Of a DNA stretch of 64,000 nt, positions 48,687-57,560 are shown piece by piece. The first letter of the stretch is position 1; the number at the start of each line of letters is the position of its first letter. The DNA comes from CBDIDH01 sp965277595 (GTDB lineage: Bacteria > Planctomycetota > Planctomycetia > Isosphaerales > Isosphaeraceae). The stretch spans positions 2,108,001 to 2,172,000 of the forward strand of contig CBDIDH010000002.1 in assembly GCA_965277595.1 (NCBI GenBank). The letters are read 5' to 3'. A model generated the notes under the pieces. The model saw only the letters and a program-made list of their open reading frames with translations. It was not told the origin of the DNA and ran no database searches. The translations under genes and the position numbers were made by a program.

Positions 48687-49934
48687 GTGCGGATCGGCTA
48701 CTTTGAATGCTTCAGCGGAATCTCGGGCGACATGACCCTGGGCGCTCTCGTCGACGCGGGGGTTGATCCTGGCGCGATCACACGGGCGGTTGAGAGCCTG
48801 GGCCTGCCCTGTTCACTCACCTTTGAAGATGTCCGCCGCGGCGGCTTTCGCGCCCGATATGCCCGGGTCGAGGCGGCGCCCGAGCATGTTCATCGCCACA
48901 TGCACCACATCGAGGCGATCATTGACAAAAGCATTCTCACGCCTCGTCAGAAAGACCTGGCGCTGAAGATCTTCACCCGCCTTGGCGAGGCCGAGGCCAC
49001 CGTTCACGGCATCGACCTGGCGAAGATCCACTTTCACGAGGTTGGCGCCGTGGATTCGATCGTCGACATCGTCGGCGCGGCGGTGGGTCTGGATCTGCTC
49101 GGCGTGGATCGGTTCGAGGCCAGTCCCGTGCCGACCGGCCGAGGCTCGGTCGTCGCCGCGCACGGCCTGATGCCCCTGCCCGCCCCCGGAACCGCCGAAC
49201 TTCTCAAGGGGGTTCCGCTCGCCCCTTCCGATGTCACGATGGAACTCACCACGCCCACCGGCGCGGCCATTTTGACGACCGTCGCCGAGACCTTCGGCCC
49301 CTTGCCCGCGATGACGATCGAGACCATCGGCCTGGGCGCCGGGACGAAGGACCTGAAGGGCCAGGCGAACATTCTCCGCCTCTTCGTCGGCCGCCTCGCC
49401 CTGCCGGCCGATGGCGATCGTGTCTGGGTTCTGGAAACGAACCTCGACGACCTGCCCGGCGAGGTTGTCGGTTACACGACGACGCAACTCCTTGGCGCCG
49501 GGGCGCTTGATGCCTTCGTGACGCCGATCTTGATGAAGAAGAACCGCCCCGGCGTGATGATCTCCGTCCTTTGTGATGAGCCGAAGATCGCCGAGATGGA
49601 AGAGATTCTCTTCCGCGAGACGACCACGCTGGGCATTCGCCGGTATCCAGTCAGCCGACATAAACTGCGAAGGCAGGCGACCGAGGTCTCGACCCGGTTC
49701 GGCGCCGTGAAAGGGAAACTCGGCTGGATCGAAGGTCGACCGCCGACGTTCAGCCCCGAGCACGACGACTGCGTCCGGGTCGCCCAGGCCCACAACGTCT
49801 CCCTCCGCGAGGTTCACGAGGCCGCGCACGCCGGTTATCGCGAGCAAAACCCGGCGGTCCCCTCGCCCGGCCCGAAGGTCGAAACCCAGGAACACGAACA
49901 CCATCACGACCACGACCACCCGCACCCGCATTGA
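48687..49934 (+). CDS. larC: Pyridinium-3,5-bisthiocarboxylic acid mononucleotide nickel insertion protein
   Basis: LarC inserts nickel into the pincer cofactor of lactate racemase and related enzymes. The 415-residue form keeps both domains in one frame. It begins RIGYFECFSGISGDMTLGAL, contains VGAVDSIVDIVGAAVGL and HGLMPLPAPGTAELLKGVP, and later VLETNLDDLPGEVVGY and SRHKLRRQATEVST. The tail EHEHHHDHDHPHPH is a likely metal-binding stretch. The GTG at 48687 follows AGGGGGCGAGG and gives the family N-terminus; GTG/ATG at 48597-48600 would add about 30 unconserved residues. larA, larB and larE are not nearby. Confidence 0.93.
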   Translation: MRIGYFECFSGISGDMTLGALVDAGVDPGAITRAVESLGLPCSLTFEDVRRGGFRARYARVEAAPEHVHRHMHHIEAIIDKSILTPRQKDLALKIFTRLGEAEATVHGIDLAKIHFHEVGAVDSIVDIVGAAVGLDLLGVDRFEASPVPTGRGSVVAAHGLMPLPAPGTAELLKGVPLAPSDVTMELTTPTGAAILTTVAETFGPLPAMTIETIGLGAGTKDLKGQANILRLFVGRLALPADGDRVWVLETNLDDLPGEVVGYTTTQLLGAGALDAFVTPILMKKNRPGVMISVLCDEPKIAEMEEILFRETTTLGIRRYPVSRHKLRRQATEVSTRFGAVKGKLGWIEGRPPTFSPEHDDCVRVAQAHNVSLREVHEAAHAGYREQNPAVPSPGPKVETQEHEHHHDHDHPHPH

Positions 49935-49982
49935 TGCGTCGTCCGTGTCCGGGCGACGTTTTCCAGGGAAGGATGACGTGTG

Positions 49983-50459
49983 ATGATCCGTCTTGATCCA
50001 CTTTGGGCGATGGCCGCGACCCTCGTCAGCGTCGGCATGATGCTTGCGTTTTCCTGGAATCTCCGCCGCAAGCTGGCGCTGGATCGGGCCGCGAACGCTC
50101 GACGATTCCAGACGCTCGCCGATCGAATCGCCGCGTTGGAAGGTCGAAACCAGGCCGAAGTGGTGAAAATGGTTGAAGCGGTCGAGGTGAGAGTCAGGGA
50201 AACGACGCGACGCGTGGACCGTCCCGTTCCGGCGGGACCGACCTTGATCTCGGTGCCGAACCTCGCGGCCGGGTCGATCCCGTCGGCCTCGGCCGATTCC
50301 GACCTGGCGAGCCGTTATGCAACGATCTGGGAACAGGCCGAGGCCGGCGCGCCAGCCGAGGCGATCGCCCGAGCGACCGGCCAGCCGATCGGTCAGGTCG
50401 AGTTGATCCTCGGCCTCAAGCGTCGTCGGCCGCCGACGCGCAAGGGTCCGCGATCATGA
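49983..50459 (+). CDS. Membrane-anchored coiled-coil protein of unknown function
   Basis: A 158-residue protein with one N-terminal hydrophobic segment (about 8-25, LWAMAATLVSVGMMLAFSW), a helical stretch (LADRIAALEGRNQAEVV) and a C-terminal region, YATIWEQAEAGAPAEAIARA, that resembles a small DNA-binding-like helix pair. Its stop overlaps the ATG of the next gene (ATGA). It is the first of a four-gene unit. Family not recognised. Confidence 0.65.
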   Translation: MIRLDPLWAMAATLVSVGMMLAFSWNLRRKLALDRAANARRFQTLADRIAALEGRNQAEVVKMVEAVEVRVRETTRRVDRPVPAGPTLISVPNLAAGSIPSASADSDLASRYATIWEQAEAGAPAEAIARATGQPIGQVELILGLKRRRPPTRKGPRS

Positions 50460-50887
50460 CCCCTGGCGTTGACGTTCTGGAACGGACCCGGTCGGCCGTC
50501 GTCAACGTCTTGATGGCGGCGGGCATCGGAATTGCGGTCAGTGGCTGGCTGATTCGTTGGCGCGACCAGTGGGCACTCTCGCGGGTGCCTGTTGGCGTGG
50601 GCCGGGCCTTGATCGGGGCATTGATGGCCCTCGCCGTGGCAAGCTATGTGGTGCGTCGCTGGGCCTCGGGGGCTGATCCTTCACGCTTTTATCGCGGGCA
50701 CGTCTCGGCCGCGATCCTCGCGGCGATGGCGGTTCCGCTGGGCCTCGCGTATGGCTGGTATGTTCGGCCCCGGCTTGATGCGGTGGGTCCGTTCTGGGTC
50801 GTGGCCCTGACCCTCGGGTTTCTCGCCTTTCCGCGACCGAGAGAGCGTGACGACGTTGATTCCGGAGCCGACAAGACCCTGCCATGA
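50456..50887 (+). CDS. Small polytopic membrane protein
   Basis: A 143-residue protein with about four hydrophobic segments (VNVLMAAGIGIAVSGWLI; ALIGALMALAVASYVV; AILAAMAVPLGLAYGW; FWVVALTLGFLAF). Both ends overlap neighbouring genes by ATGA, indicating translational coupling with the upstream gene and with the GT2 gene. Family not recognised. Confidence 0.7.
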   Translation: MTPGVDVLERTRSAVVNVLMAAGIGIAVSGWLIRWRDQWALSRVPVGVGRALIGALMALAVASYVVRRWASGADPSRFYRGHVSAAILAAMAVPLGLAYGWYVRPRLDAVGPFWVVALTLGFLAFPRPRERDDVDSGADKTLP

Positions 50888-52095
50888 CGCTCACCGAACA
50901 GATCATCCTCTGGGTCGAGGCGTCGTTCATCGCGGTCTGGATCTTCCGATACGCGGTCGTCCGCTGGGCTGAGTGTCAGCTCGATTTCCTGACCCCCGAA
51001 TCCCCCCGATTCGCCCAGGCCGAGGCCCCGCTCGTCACCGCGATCATTCCCGCGAAGGATGAGGAAATCAGCCTCGCCGGCTGCCTCGCCTCGGTCTGCT
51101 CGCAGTCGTATCCGAACCTGGAAATCCTCGTCGTCAACGACCGGAGCGTTGACCGGACCGCCGAGATCGGCCGATCTTTCGCCGCGAAGGATGCGCGGGT
51201 CCGGGTCATCACCATTGACGACCTGCCCGCCGGCTGGACCGGCAAGACGCACGCGCTTCAGGTCGCCTCGGACCAAGCCTCGGGCGATTGGTTCTGGTTC
51301 CTCGACGCCGATACCCGGCACGAGCCGGACAACCTCTCGATCGTCCTGGAATACGCCCGATCACAGAACGCGGCGCTGGCCAGCCTGGTTCTCGAACTGC
51401 GCTGCGAAACCTTCTGGGAACGGGTGATTCAACCGCTCGCGGCGGTCGTTTTGATCCAGTCCTTTCCGCTCTTTCTGGTGAACGACGACCGCCGAAGATC
51501 CGCCTTCGCCAATGGCCAGTACATCCTGATCCGTCGCGACGCCTATCGAGCGGCCGGCGGCCATTTCGCGGTTCGCGACCGATTCGTCGAGGATATCGGC
51601 ATGGCCGCCCGCGTGAAGCGCCTCGGCCTGCCGATCCGGGTGGCGGTCGCTCACGGGATCGGTTCGACACGAATGTACGCCTCGCTCGGCCAACTTGTCC
51701 GCGGCTGGAGCCGGATTCTCTACGATGCGCTCGATCGCAGCCCCTGGCGAATCCTGGCGAAGATCCTTGATCCGCTCGTTTTCAGCCAGTCGGGGCACCT
51801 CGCGCTCCTCGCCTCGTTGGTCATGCTCGCCCTTGGCCGAACCGATCGGTTTGTCTACGGGCTTCTGGGCCTGAGCCTGGCGCAGCACGCGGTGTCGTAC
51901 GTCGTCTTGCGTCGTCTCTATCGACTCTCGGTCCCCGGCTCGCGTTACGCCGGATCGTTCCCGCTGGCGAATCTGGTGATGGACTGGGTTCTCGGCCGCG
52001 CCCTCTGGATGTGCCTGACCGGGCGAGTCACCTGGCGAGGGACCGCTTATGGACCGAAGGTCTTGCCCGCCGAAGTCGGCATGACGCGGCGGTGA
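50884..52095 (+). CDS. Family 2 glycosyltransferase, CrtQ/CruC-like
   Basis: The 403-residue enzyme has an N-terminal membrane segment, a GT-A domain (VTAIIPAKDEEISLAGCLAS; LPAGWTGKTHALQVAS; the DxD-type FLDADTRHE; VEDIGMAARVKR) and C-terminal membrane helices. The phrase AGWTGKTHAL is characteristic of carotenoid glycosyltransferases such as CrtQ and CruC. Together with the aldehyde dehydrogenase directly downstream it suggests glycosylation of a carotenoid carboxylate (inference). It overlaps the upstream gene by four bases, and the aldehyde dehydrogenase starts at the next base after its stop. Confidence 0.83.
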   Translation: MTLTEQIILWVEASFIAVWIFRYAVVRWAECQLDFLTPESPRFAQAEAPLVTAIIPAKDEEISLAGCLASVCSQSYPNLEILVVNDRSVDRTAEIGRSFAAKDARVRVITIDDLPAGWTGKTHALQVASDQASGDWFWFLDADTRHEPDNLSIVLEYARSQNAALASLVLELRCETFWERVIQPLAAVVLIQSFPLFLVNDDRRRSAFANGQYILIRRDAYRAAGGHFAVRDRFVEDIGMAARVKRLGLPIRVAVAHGIGSTRMYASLGQLVRGWSRILYDALDRSPWRILAKILDPLVFSQSGHLALLASLVMLALGRTDRFVYGLLGLSLAQHAVSYVVLRRLYRLSVPGSRYAGSFPLANLVMDWVLGRALWMCLTGRVTWRGTAYGPKVLPAEVGMTRR

Positions 52096-53586
52096 ATGAT
52101 CATGAACGCCCCTCTTATCGCGCGCAACCCCGCCACCGGCGCCGAGATCGGCCGGGTGCCGACGACGGCCTCCGATGAGGTCGCGGCCATTGTCGAAAAC
52201 GCCCGAGCGGTTCAGGCCGGTTGGGCGGCGATCGGAGTCAAGGAGCGGACGCGTTGCCTGAAACGTTGGTGCCAGATCCTGGCCCGCGAGGCCGACGCCT
52301 GGGCCGACCTGATCCGTGAAGAGATCGGCAAGCCTCGCGGCGAGGCGATCGCGGGCGACGTCATCGCCGCGCTCGATGGCATTCGCTGGACCGTCCGTCA
52401 GGCACGCCGAACACTTGCCGATGCGTCGATCGATCCGGGCTGGCAACGGCTCTTGCAAATCCCCACGGCGCGGGTTCGATACCGACCGCTTGGCGTGATC
52501 GGCGTGATCGGGACCTGGAATTACCCGATCTTTCTCAACGCGCCGGTGATTGCCCAGGCTCTCGCGGCAGGAAACGCGGTCGTCTGGAAGCCTTCCGAAC
52601 TCGCGACGCTGACGGGTCGGAAGCTTCAGGATAGCCTGGACGCATCGGGAATGCCGTCGGGGATTGTCTCGGCCGTTTTTGGTGGACCCGACGTTGGGCG
52701 GGCCTTGTGTGACGCGAACATTGATAAAGGAGTTTTTACCGGTGGGGTCGAGAACGGCCGACGCGTCCTCAGGGCACTGGCGGAACGGGGAATCCCGGCC
52801 GTCGCCGAGCTTTCCGGGTTCGACCCGGCGATCATCCTGCCCGATGCGCCGGTGGAGTCAACGGCCCGGTCGATTGCCTGGGGAGCGTTTGTGAGTGCCG
52901 GTCAGACGTGCGTGGCCGTGAAGCGTGTTTATATTGTCGGCGATGCAAGTCCCTGGATCAAGGCCATCGCCGAGGTCGCCCGCTCGCTTCGCATTGGCGA
53001 TCCGGCCGGTTCCGACGTGGACCTCGGGCCGATGATCTCCGCGTCGGCCCGAGATCGATTTCAGGCGACGATTCAGGCGGCGGTCTCGGCCGGGGCGGAG
53101 GTCGTGACCGGGGGCGCACCCCGGCCCGGCCCCGGCTTCTTTTATCCGCCGACCGTCCTTCGCGCCGAGACCCCCTCGGCCGAAGCGGCGCTCGCCGGGG
53201 TTTTTGGGCCGGTGGTGATCGTTCGCGGCCTGCCGGATGTGGCCTCGGCCCTTGCCGCGGCCAACGCGAGCCCTTACGGCCTGGCGGCGAGCGTCTGGTC
53301 GGGAAACCTTCGCGCCGGGCGTCTTCTGGCCGGTCAATTGAACGCGGGGATGGTCCTCGTCAACGAGATCGTCACGCCGACGATGCACGCCTCGGCCCCT
53401 TTTGGCGGGACCCGAGCGAGCGGTTTCGGCCGGACGCACGGTCCGTTCGGCCTCCGCGAGTTCGTCCAGACGCAAACCCTTTATCAGCGCCGGGCTGGTG
53501 GGTTCCGCCCGCACCTTTTCCCCTACGGCGGGAGACAGGTCGATGTTTTTCTCCAACTCTATCGCCGATTCGTTCACGGGGCGTGA
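52096..53586 (+). CDS. Aldehyde dehydrogenase, possibly carotenoid aldehyde oxidising
   Basis: A 496-residue NAD(P)-dependent aldehyde dehydrogenase. GVIGVIGTWNYPIFLN is the cofactor-binding start, Glu238 in VAELSGFDPAIIL is the general base and Cys272 in SAGQTCVAVKR the nucleophile. PFGGTRASGFGRTHG is the C-terminal signature. The ELSG form (not ELGG) and the hydrophobic C-terminus with LFPYGGRQVDVFLQL fit CrtNc-like enzymes that oxidise carotenoid aldehydes. It ends the coupled operon; crtN, crtP and squalene-pathway genes are not in the window. Confidence 0.87.
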   Translation: MIMNAPLIARNPATGAEIGRVPTTASDEVAAIVENARAVQAGWAAIGVKERTRCLKRWCQILAREADAWADLIREEIGKPRGEAIAGDVIAALDGIRWTVRQARRTLADASIDPGWQRLLQIPTARVRYRPLGVIGVIGTWNYPIFLNAPVIAQALAAGNAVVWKPSELATLTGRKLQDSLDASGMPSGIVSAVFGGPDVGRALCDANIDKGVFTGGVENGRRVLRALAERGIPAVAELSGFDPAIILPDAPVESTARSIAWGAFVSAGQTCVAVKRVYIVGDASPWIKAIAEVARSLRIGDPAGSDVDLGPMISASARDRFQATIQAAVSAGAEVVTGGAPRPGPGFFYPPTVLRAETPSAEAALAGVFGPVVIVRGLPDVASALAAANASPYGLAASVWSGNLRAGRLLAGQLNAGMVLVNEIVTPTMHASAPFGGTRASGFGRTHGPFGLREFVQTQTLYQRRAGGFRPHLFPYGGRQVDVFLQLYRRFVHGA

Positions 53587-53592
53587 TGCCGC

Positions 53593-53664
53593 GGAACAAG
53601 GACCAATGATCAAGGACCGATGACCAAGGACCAAAATTGGCAATCTGTCCTCGGCCGTTCGAAC
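53593..53664. repeat. Decayed heptamer repeat element
   Basis: The left arm AAGGACCAATGATCAAGGAC and then CGATGACCAAGGACCA is clear (53598-53633). The right arm is reduced to TGTCCTCGGCCG (53646-53657), so the palindrome is mostly lost here. Confidence 0.7.
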
Positions 53665-53806
53665 CGAAGGAAACGCCCCGCCTTTCACTACCAAATGACG
53701 CCGAAAACATCTCTGATCGGCACCCGTTTTGCCACGCTCAAAGGCACGCCGGAACCTTGAGTGACGAGTCGGAACAGGAACCCGGAATTTCCGAAGGAGA
53801 CGACGC

Positions 53807-54178
53807 ATGCGACACACCAAAACCTGGCTCTTCGGCAGCTTCTTGCTCGGCGCCCTCGCCGGGCCGATGCTCTTGAGCACGACCACGACCCAGGCGCAGC
53901 CCGGACCGGGCGCGGAACGTCGTGAAGAACGACGCGAGGAACGCAACTACTGGCGCTATCACGAAGGCAAGTGGAGCCACTGGGACGCCCGCGACCGTCG
54001 CTGGTATTACACCGACGGCAACCACTGGTACTACCACAACGGCCGCGGCTGGGACCTCTACCGGTTCGACAAGACCTTCGGCCGCGATAACTTCGAGCGC
54101 GGCGGATATGTTCCCCCGCCCCCCGGCAACACCACCGTGATCCTGCCGAATCACGCCGTTTACGTCGGCCCTCGCTGA
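53807..54178 (+). CDS. Small secreted Tyr/Trp-rich protein
   Basis: A 123-residue protein with a signal peptide (residues 1-30, ending TTTTQAQ). The mature part has a charged segment (ERREERREERNYWRY) followed by aromatic repeats: YHEGKWSHWDARDRRWYYTD, then NHWYYHNGRGWDLYRFDKTF. The Trp/Tyr spacing resembles short wall-binding-type repeats but is not diagnostic. GGAG lies upstream of the ATG. A terminator follows. It is probably a cell-surface or periplasmic protein. Confidence 0.78.
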   Translation: MRHTKTWLFGSFLLGALAGPMLLSTTTTQAQPGPGAERREERREERNYWRYHEGKWSHWDARDRRWYYTDGNHWYYHNGRGWDLYRFDKTFGRDNFERGGYVPPPPGNTTVILPNHAVYVGPR

Positions 54179-54213
54179 GCAAAAACACCCCGAAAAGCAC
54201 GGTTCCCCACCAC

Positions 54214-54245
54214 ACGCCCCGGCCACGCGCTGGGGCGTTATTTTT
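54214..54245 (+). terminator. Intrinsic terminator
   Basis: ACGCCCC (54214-54220) pairs with GGGGCGT (54232-54238) and TTATTTTT follows. It ends the small secreted gene. Confidence 0.85.
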
Positions 54246-54287
54246 GCGCACAACACGATCGAGATCATTAATTTCGCCAATTTCTTG

Positions 54288-54320
54288 TTGACACCAACAA
54301 CTTTGTTTTGCAAAGTCGTG
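54288..54320 (+). promoter_or_regulatory. Possible promoter of the paralogous membrane gene pair
   Basis: TTGACA at 54288-54293 lies in an AT-rich stretch after the terminator and about 90 bases before the next gene. A weak -10-like stretch would fall near 54310. The match is to a sigma-70-type -35 only, so this is tentative. Confidence 0.3.
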
Positions 54321-54385
54321 GCCGTCTTGGGTACTGACGCTTTCCTTGTGCTTCATCCGTTTTTCGTTCAAAGGGGAGGATAACG

Positions 54386-55249
54386 ATGCTTTCCTGGTGG
54401 CGCGATCTCGATCGGATCTTGAGGGGCGAGGCGACGCGGCGGTCGGAGTTGCGGCGGGGGACGATCGAGGTGCCGGTCGGCGGCCTGACGTTTGTCCTGG
54501 TCGTGCTGGCGATGGTTTATGGAATGTGCATGGGGTCGTACGCGATCTTTCGAGGGGCGGAGACGGCGGTCTGGCAGTGGATGGCGTCCACGGTCAAGGT
54601 GCCGGCGCTTTTCGTCCTGACGCTGCTGGTGACGTTTCCGTCGCTCTATGTTTTCAACGCATTGGTGGGCTCGCGGCTTCTGATCACCGCGGCGCTTCGG
54701 CTCTTGCTCGCGGCGCTGGCGGTCACGGTCACGGTTCTGGCCTCGATCGGGCCGATTGTCGCCTTTTTCTCGGCGAGCACGACGAGCTATCCATTCCTCG
54801 TTTTGCTCAACGTCGTGGTCTTCTCAGTCGCGGGCCTGCTGGGGATGTCGTTCCTGCTCCAGACCTTGCACAGGCTCAGCCAGATCATCCCCGAGCCGAC
54901 GCACGAATATGAGACGGAGCCGGTTGGCGAGGAAAAACGAGCGGAATCGCTGGAAGAACGGCTGGGGCGTCAGGCTGGTCGATTGCCTGCCCTGGCGGAA
55001 GGCGAGGCGGAAACGGCCAATGTATTCACGCCCGGCGCCCTTGAGCCGATCGACGACCGGATGTTGAGCAAGCACGTCAAGAGAGTCTTTCAGTGCTGGA
55101 TCGTCCTGTTTGGGCTTGTCGGTGCGCAGATGGGCTGGGTCTTGAGGCCGTTTATTGGCAGTCCGGGCGTGGCGTTCTCGTGGTTCCGGCCGCGCGAGGC
55201 GAACGTGTTTCAGGGGATTCTCACGGCGCTTTCGAACCTCTTCTCATGA
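54386..55249 (+). CDS. Membrane protein, first of a paralogous pair
   Basis: The 287-residue protein has about five to six hydrophobic segments. Conserved with its neighbour are LVYG/MVYG with MGSY, STVKVPALFVLTLLVTFPSL, FNALVGSR, FFSASTTSYPF and near the end VGAQMGWVLRPFIGSP. A charged loop of about 70 residues (TEPVGEEKRAESLEERLG) is unique to this member. GGGGAGG lies before the ATG. Its stop overlaps the start of the second gene (ATGA). Function not known. Confidence 0.75.
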   Translation: MLSWWRDLDRILRGEATRRSELRRGTIEVPVGGLTFVLVVLAMVYGMCMGSYAIFRGAETAVWQWMASTVKVPALFVLTLLVTFPSLYVFNALVGSRLLITAALRLLLAALAVTVTVLASIGPIVAFFSASTTSYPFLVLLNVVVFSVAGLLGMSFLLQTLHRLSQIIPEPTHEYETEPVGEEKRAESLEERLGRQAGRLPALAEGEAETANVFTPGALEPIDDRMLSKHVKRVFQCWIVLFGLVGAQMGWVLRPFIGSPGVAFSWFRPREANVFQGILTALSNLFS

Positions 55250-55881
55250 GCCCTCGGCGAATCTTGACGCAGGCCGACGACGTCCTTCGCGGCCGTTCCT
55301 CGCGGCGAGACACCTGGCTCTTGCTGGCCTGCGGCCTCGTTTATGGCGCGGTGATGGGAGCGTACGGGGGCCGGCCCGCGCAGTCGGTTTTCTCGGCGAT
55401 CAAGGTGCCGATCTTGCTGCTGGCGACGATGGGTCTGAGCCTGCCGAGCTTCTTCATTCTCAACACCTTGCTGGGCCTTCGCGACGACTTCACGCGAGTC
55501 CTTCGCGCGGTGATCGCCTCGCAGGCCGGTTTGACGGTGATCCTGGTCGCCCTCGCGCCCTTGACGGCCTTCTGGTATGCGTCGACGACGCATTATCAGG
55601 CGGCGATTCTTTTCAACGCGGCGATGTTCGCCGTTGCGAGCGCGGGGGCTCAGGTCTTGCTGCGCCGGGCGTACCGGCCGCTCGTCGCCAGGCATCCGAG
55701 GCATCGCTGGATGCTCAGGGCCTGGCTCGTGCTTTATGCGTTTGTCGGCATTCAGATGGGCTGGATTCTCCGCCCGTTCATCGGCGACCCGAGCGGACCC
55801 GTCGCCTTCTTCCGCCGAGGCGCCTGGGACAACGCCTACGTGATCGTCGCCCGGATGATCTGGGAGCAGATTGGTGGATAG
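55246..55881 (+). CDS. Membrane protein, second of a paralogous pair
   Basis: A 211-residue polytopic protein sharing the order of motifs with the preceding gene: DDVLRG, LVYGAVMGAY, SAIKVPILLLATMGLSLPS, NTLLGL, FWYASTTHYQA and VGIQMGWILRPFIGDP. It lacks the long charged loop of the first member. The start at ATG 55246 overlaps the previous stop, so the two are made together and could form a heteromeric membrane complex (inference). Confidence 0.75.
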   Translation: MSPRRILTQADDVLRGRSSRRDTWLLLACGLVYGAVMGAYGGRPAQSVFSAIKVPILLLATMGLSLPSFFILNTLLGLRDDFTRVLRAVIASQAGLTVILVALAPLTAFWYASTTHYQAAILFNAAMFAVASAGAQVLLRRAYRPLVARHPRHRWMLRAWLVLYAFVGIQMGWILRPFIGDPSGPVAFFRRGAWDNAYVIVARMIWEQIGG

Positions 55882-55892
55882 GGGAATTTGGG

Positions 55893-56006
55893 ATGACCAA
55901 TGACCGAGGACCGATAACCAAGGACCAAGGACGGATGACCGATGACCGAGGACCAAGTTTTCCAATCATGATCTCATCGGTCATTGGTCATCGGTCCTTG
56001 GCCATC
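55893..56006. repeat. Palindromic heptamer repeat element between convergent genes
   Basis: The left arm runs through ATGACCAATGACCGAGGACC and a second block ATGACCGATGACCGAGGACC (to 55954). The right arm (55976-56003) has ATCGGTCATTGGTCATCGGT and CCTTGG. It ends at the stop codon of the minus-strand glycosyltransferase. Confidence 0.9.
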
Positions 56007-57258
56007 AATTTTTCCGATTCAGCGTCTCAATCGCCTCGCAGGCGGCATCAAGGGGCGGGGGAACCTGGGGAAATCGCGCGGCGACGGCTCGGCAACTGGC
56101 GGCGACTTGGGGCGACTGGATTAATGAGCCGAGCACCGAGGCGACCGCGGGGTCGACGAAGCGGCCAGGCAAGAGCGATCGGGCAATGCCGAGGCGACGC
56201 ATCCGGGCGGCGTTGTCATATTGATCGTGGCCGAGCGGCATCACCAGTTGCGGACAAGCCGCGGCCATCGCCTGCGCCGCGGTGCCGATCCCCCCGTGAT
56301 GCGCCAGCGCCGCGACTCGCGGCAGCAAGAGGCCAAAGGGGGCATAGGCGACGTGGCGGACCCCCTCAGGCAAGTCGTCGGGAATCTGTTCGGCGTGTCG
56401 CGTCAACAACAGCCCGCGCGCGTTCAGGCGGCGACAGGCGTCAACGGCGGCCTCGAAAAAGGGACGCGCGTGAAGGTTCGCCGAGCCAGGGGTGAACGCG
56501 ATCGGCGGCGGGCCTGAGCCGAGAAAAACATCGAGTTCGTCGGGGATCGGTGTCGCGTCACGCTCGTCATAAAGCGGAAAGCCGACAAGGCGGGTCGATG
56601 CGGGCCAGTCGGGCTGAGGCGCCGCGTACCAGTCGGGAAACATGCCGAGAACCAGGCTCGGCGAGTGCATCCAGTTTCGCATCACGTCGCTGACCGGCGG
56701 CAGGCCCAGCTCCGCCCGGTAGGCATTGAGGCCGGGGGCGATCTGGGGTTCAACGACCTTCGAAAACAGGAGGCCAAAAAGCCCTCTTTTGAACCAGCGC
56801 GGCCACCATCCCGGCACCGCGAGGCCGGGATAGGCGGGGGTCTCATAATCGCTGTACAGGACGCCCGGTTGCAGGTGAACCGTCGCGGCGGGCATCCCCA
56901 GTTTCTCCTGAGCCAGTCGCGCCGCGAAGGCGATCGATCCGCCGACGACGACCGTTTCGCCTGGTTCGTTCAGGGCGGCAATCTCGGGATAGGCGAGGCG
57001 TGCCCCCTCGATGATCCCCCGGGCGACGATGCCAAAAGATCGCCGAGGGTGCCAGAGGTCGGGATCGCGCATCACTTCCTGAAACATCGCCGCGTCGCCG
57101 AGCGCGACCATCTCAAACCCAAGGCCCCGGACGAGCGGCCCGAAATACTCGTTGATCAGGAAGATCACCTGATGTCCTCTCGCCCGAAGCGCCTGGCCGA
57201 GACCGACGAACGGGTGAACATCCCCATGACTCCCGAACGGAACGAGCAAGACGCGCAT
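56005..57258 (-). CDS. GT1-family (UGT-like) glycosyltransferase
   Basis: The 417-residue soluble GT-B enzyme starts MRVLLVPFGSHGDVHPFVGL, the acceptor-domain signature. The donor-binding C-terminal domain has VAALAHHGGIGTAAQAMAAA and CPQLVMPLGHDQYDNAARM. It resembles sterol/macrolide/rhamnosyl glucosyltransferases; the acceptor is unknown and a lipid is plausible. ATG 57258 fits the conserved N-terminus. The gene is divergent from the giant surface protein gene. Confidence 0.9.
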   Translation of the reverse strand: MRVLLVPFGSHGDVHPFVGLGQALRARGHQVIFLINEYFGPLVRGLGFEMVALGDAAMFQEVMRDPDLWHPRRSFGIVARGIIEGARLAYPEIAALNEPGETVVVGGSIAFAARLAQEKLGMPAATVHLQPGVLYSDYETPAYPGLAVPGWWPRWFKRGLFGLLFSKVVEPQIAPGLNAYRAELGLPPVSDVMRNWMHSPSLVLGMFPDWYAAPQPDWPASTRLVGFPLYDERDATPIPDELDVFLGSGPPPIAFTPGSANLHARPFFEAAVDACRRLNARGLLLTRHAEQIPDDLPEGVRHVAYAPFGLLLPRVAALAHHGGIGTAAQAMAAACPQLVMPLGHDQYDNAARMRRLGIARSLLPGRFVDPAVASVLGSLIQSPQVAASCRAVAARFPQVPPPLDAACEAIETLNRKN

Positions 57259-57560
57259 GAAGGCAACCTCGATGGGCCGGGTCGGTCCGCAAGTGTCGCC
57301 GACAGCATAAACCACATCGCGGATGGCGTCTTCCAACAGATTCGAATAACGCCAAGAAGCGGAAGAATCGGAATATTCTCCCAATTCGTTAAAGCCCAGC
57401 CCTCGCAACGTCCGAAAGACTGCTTATTAAGGTTCCCCCCTGATCTCGATTCCCTCGCAATCCAATGGATGGATCTCGGACCAAGGCCCCGACTCTGCCC
57501 TTTCCGGGGTAGTTGTGGGCCGAAGGGACCGGCTGGCCGCTGGCCAGGAAAGGATTCCGG
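57259..57560. other. Divergent intergenic region before the giant surface protein
   Basis: Between the GT1 gene and the surface protein are 302 bases with no recognised gene. The stretch around 57340-57440 is comparatively AT-rich and should hold both promoters, but I see no clear consensus. No heptamer repeat is present here. Confidence 0.5.
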
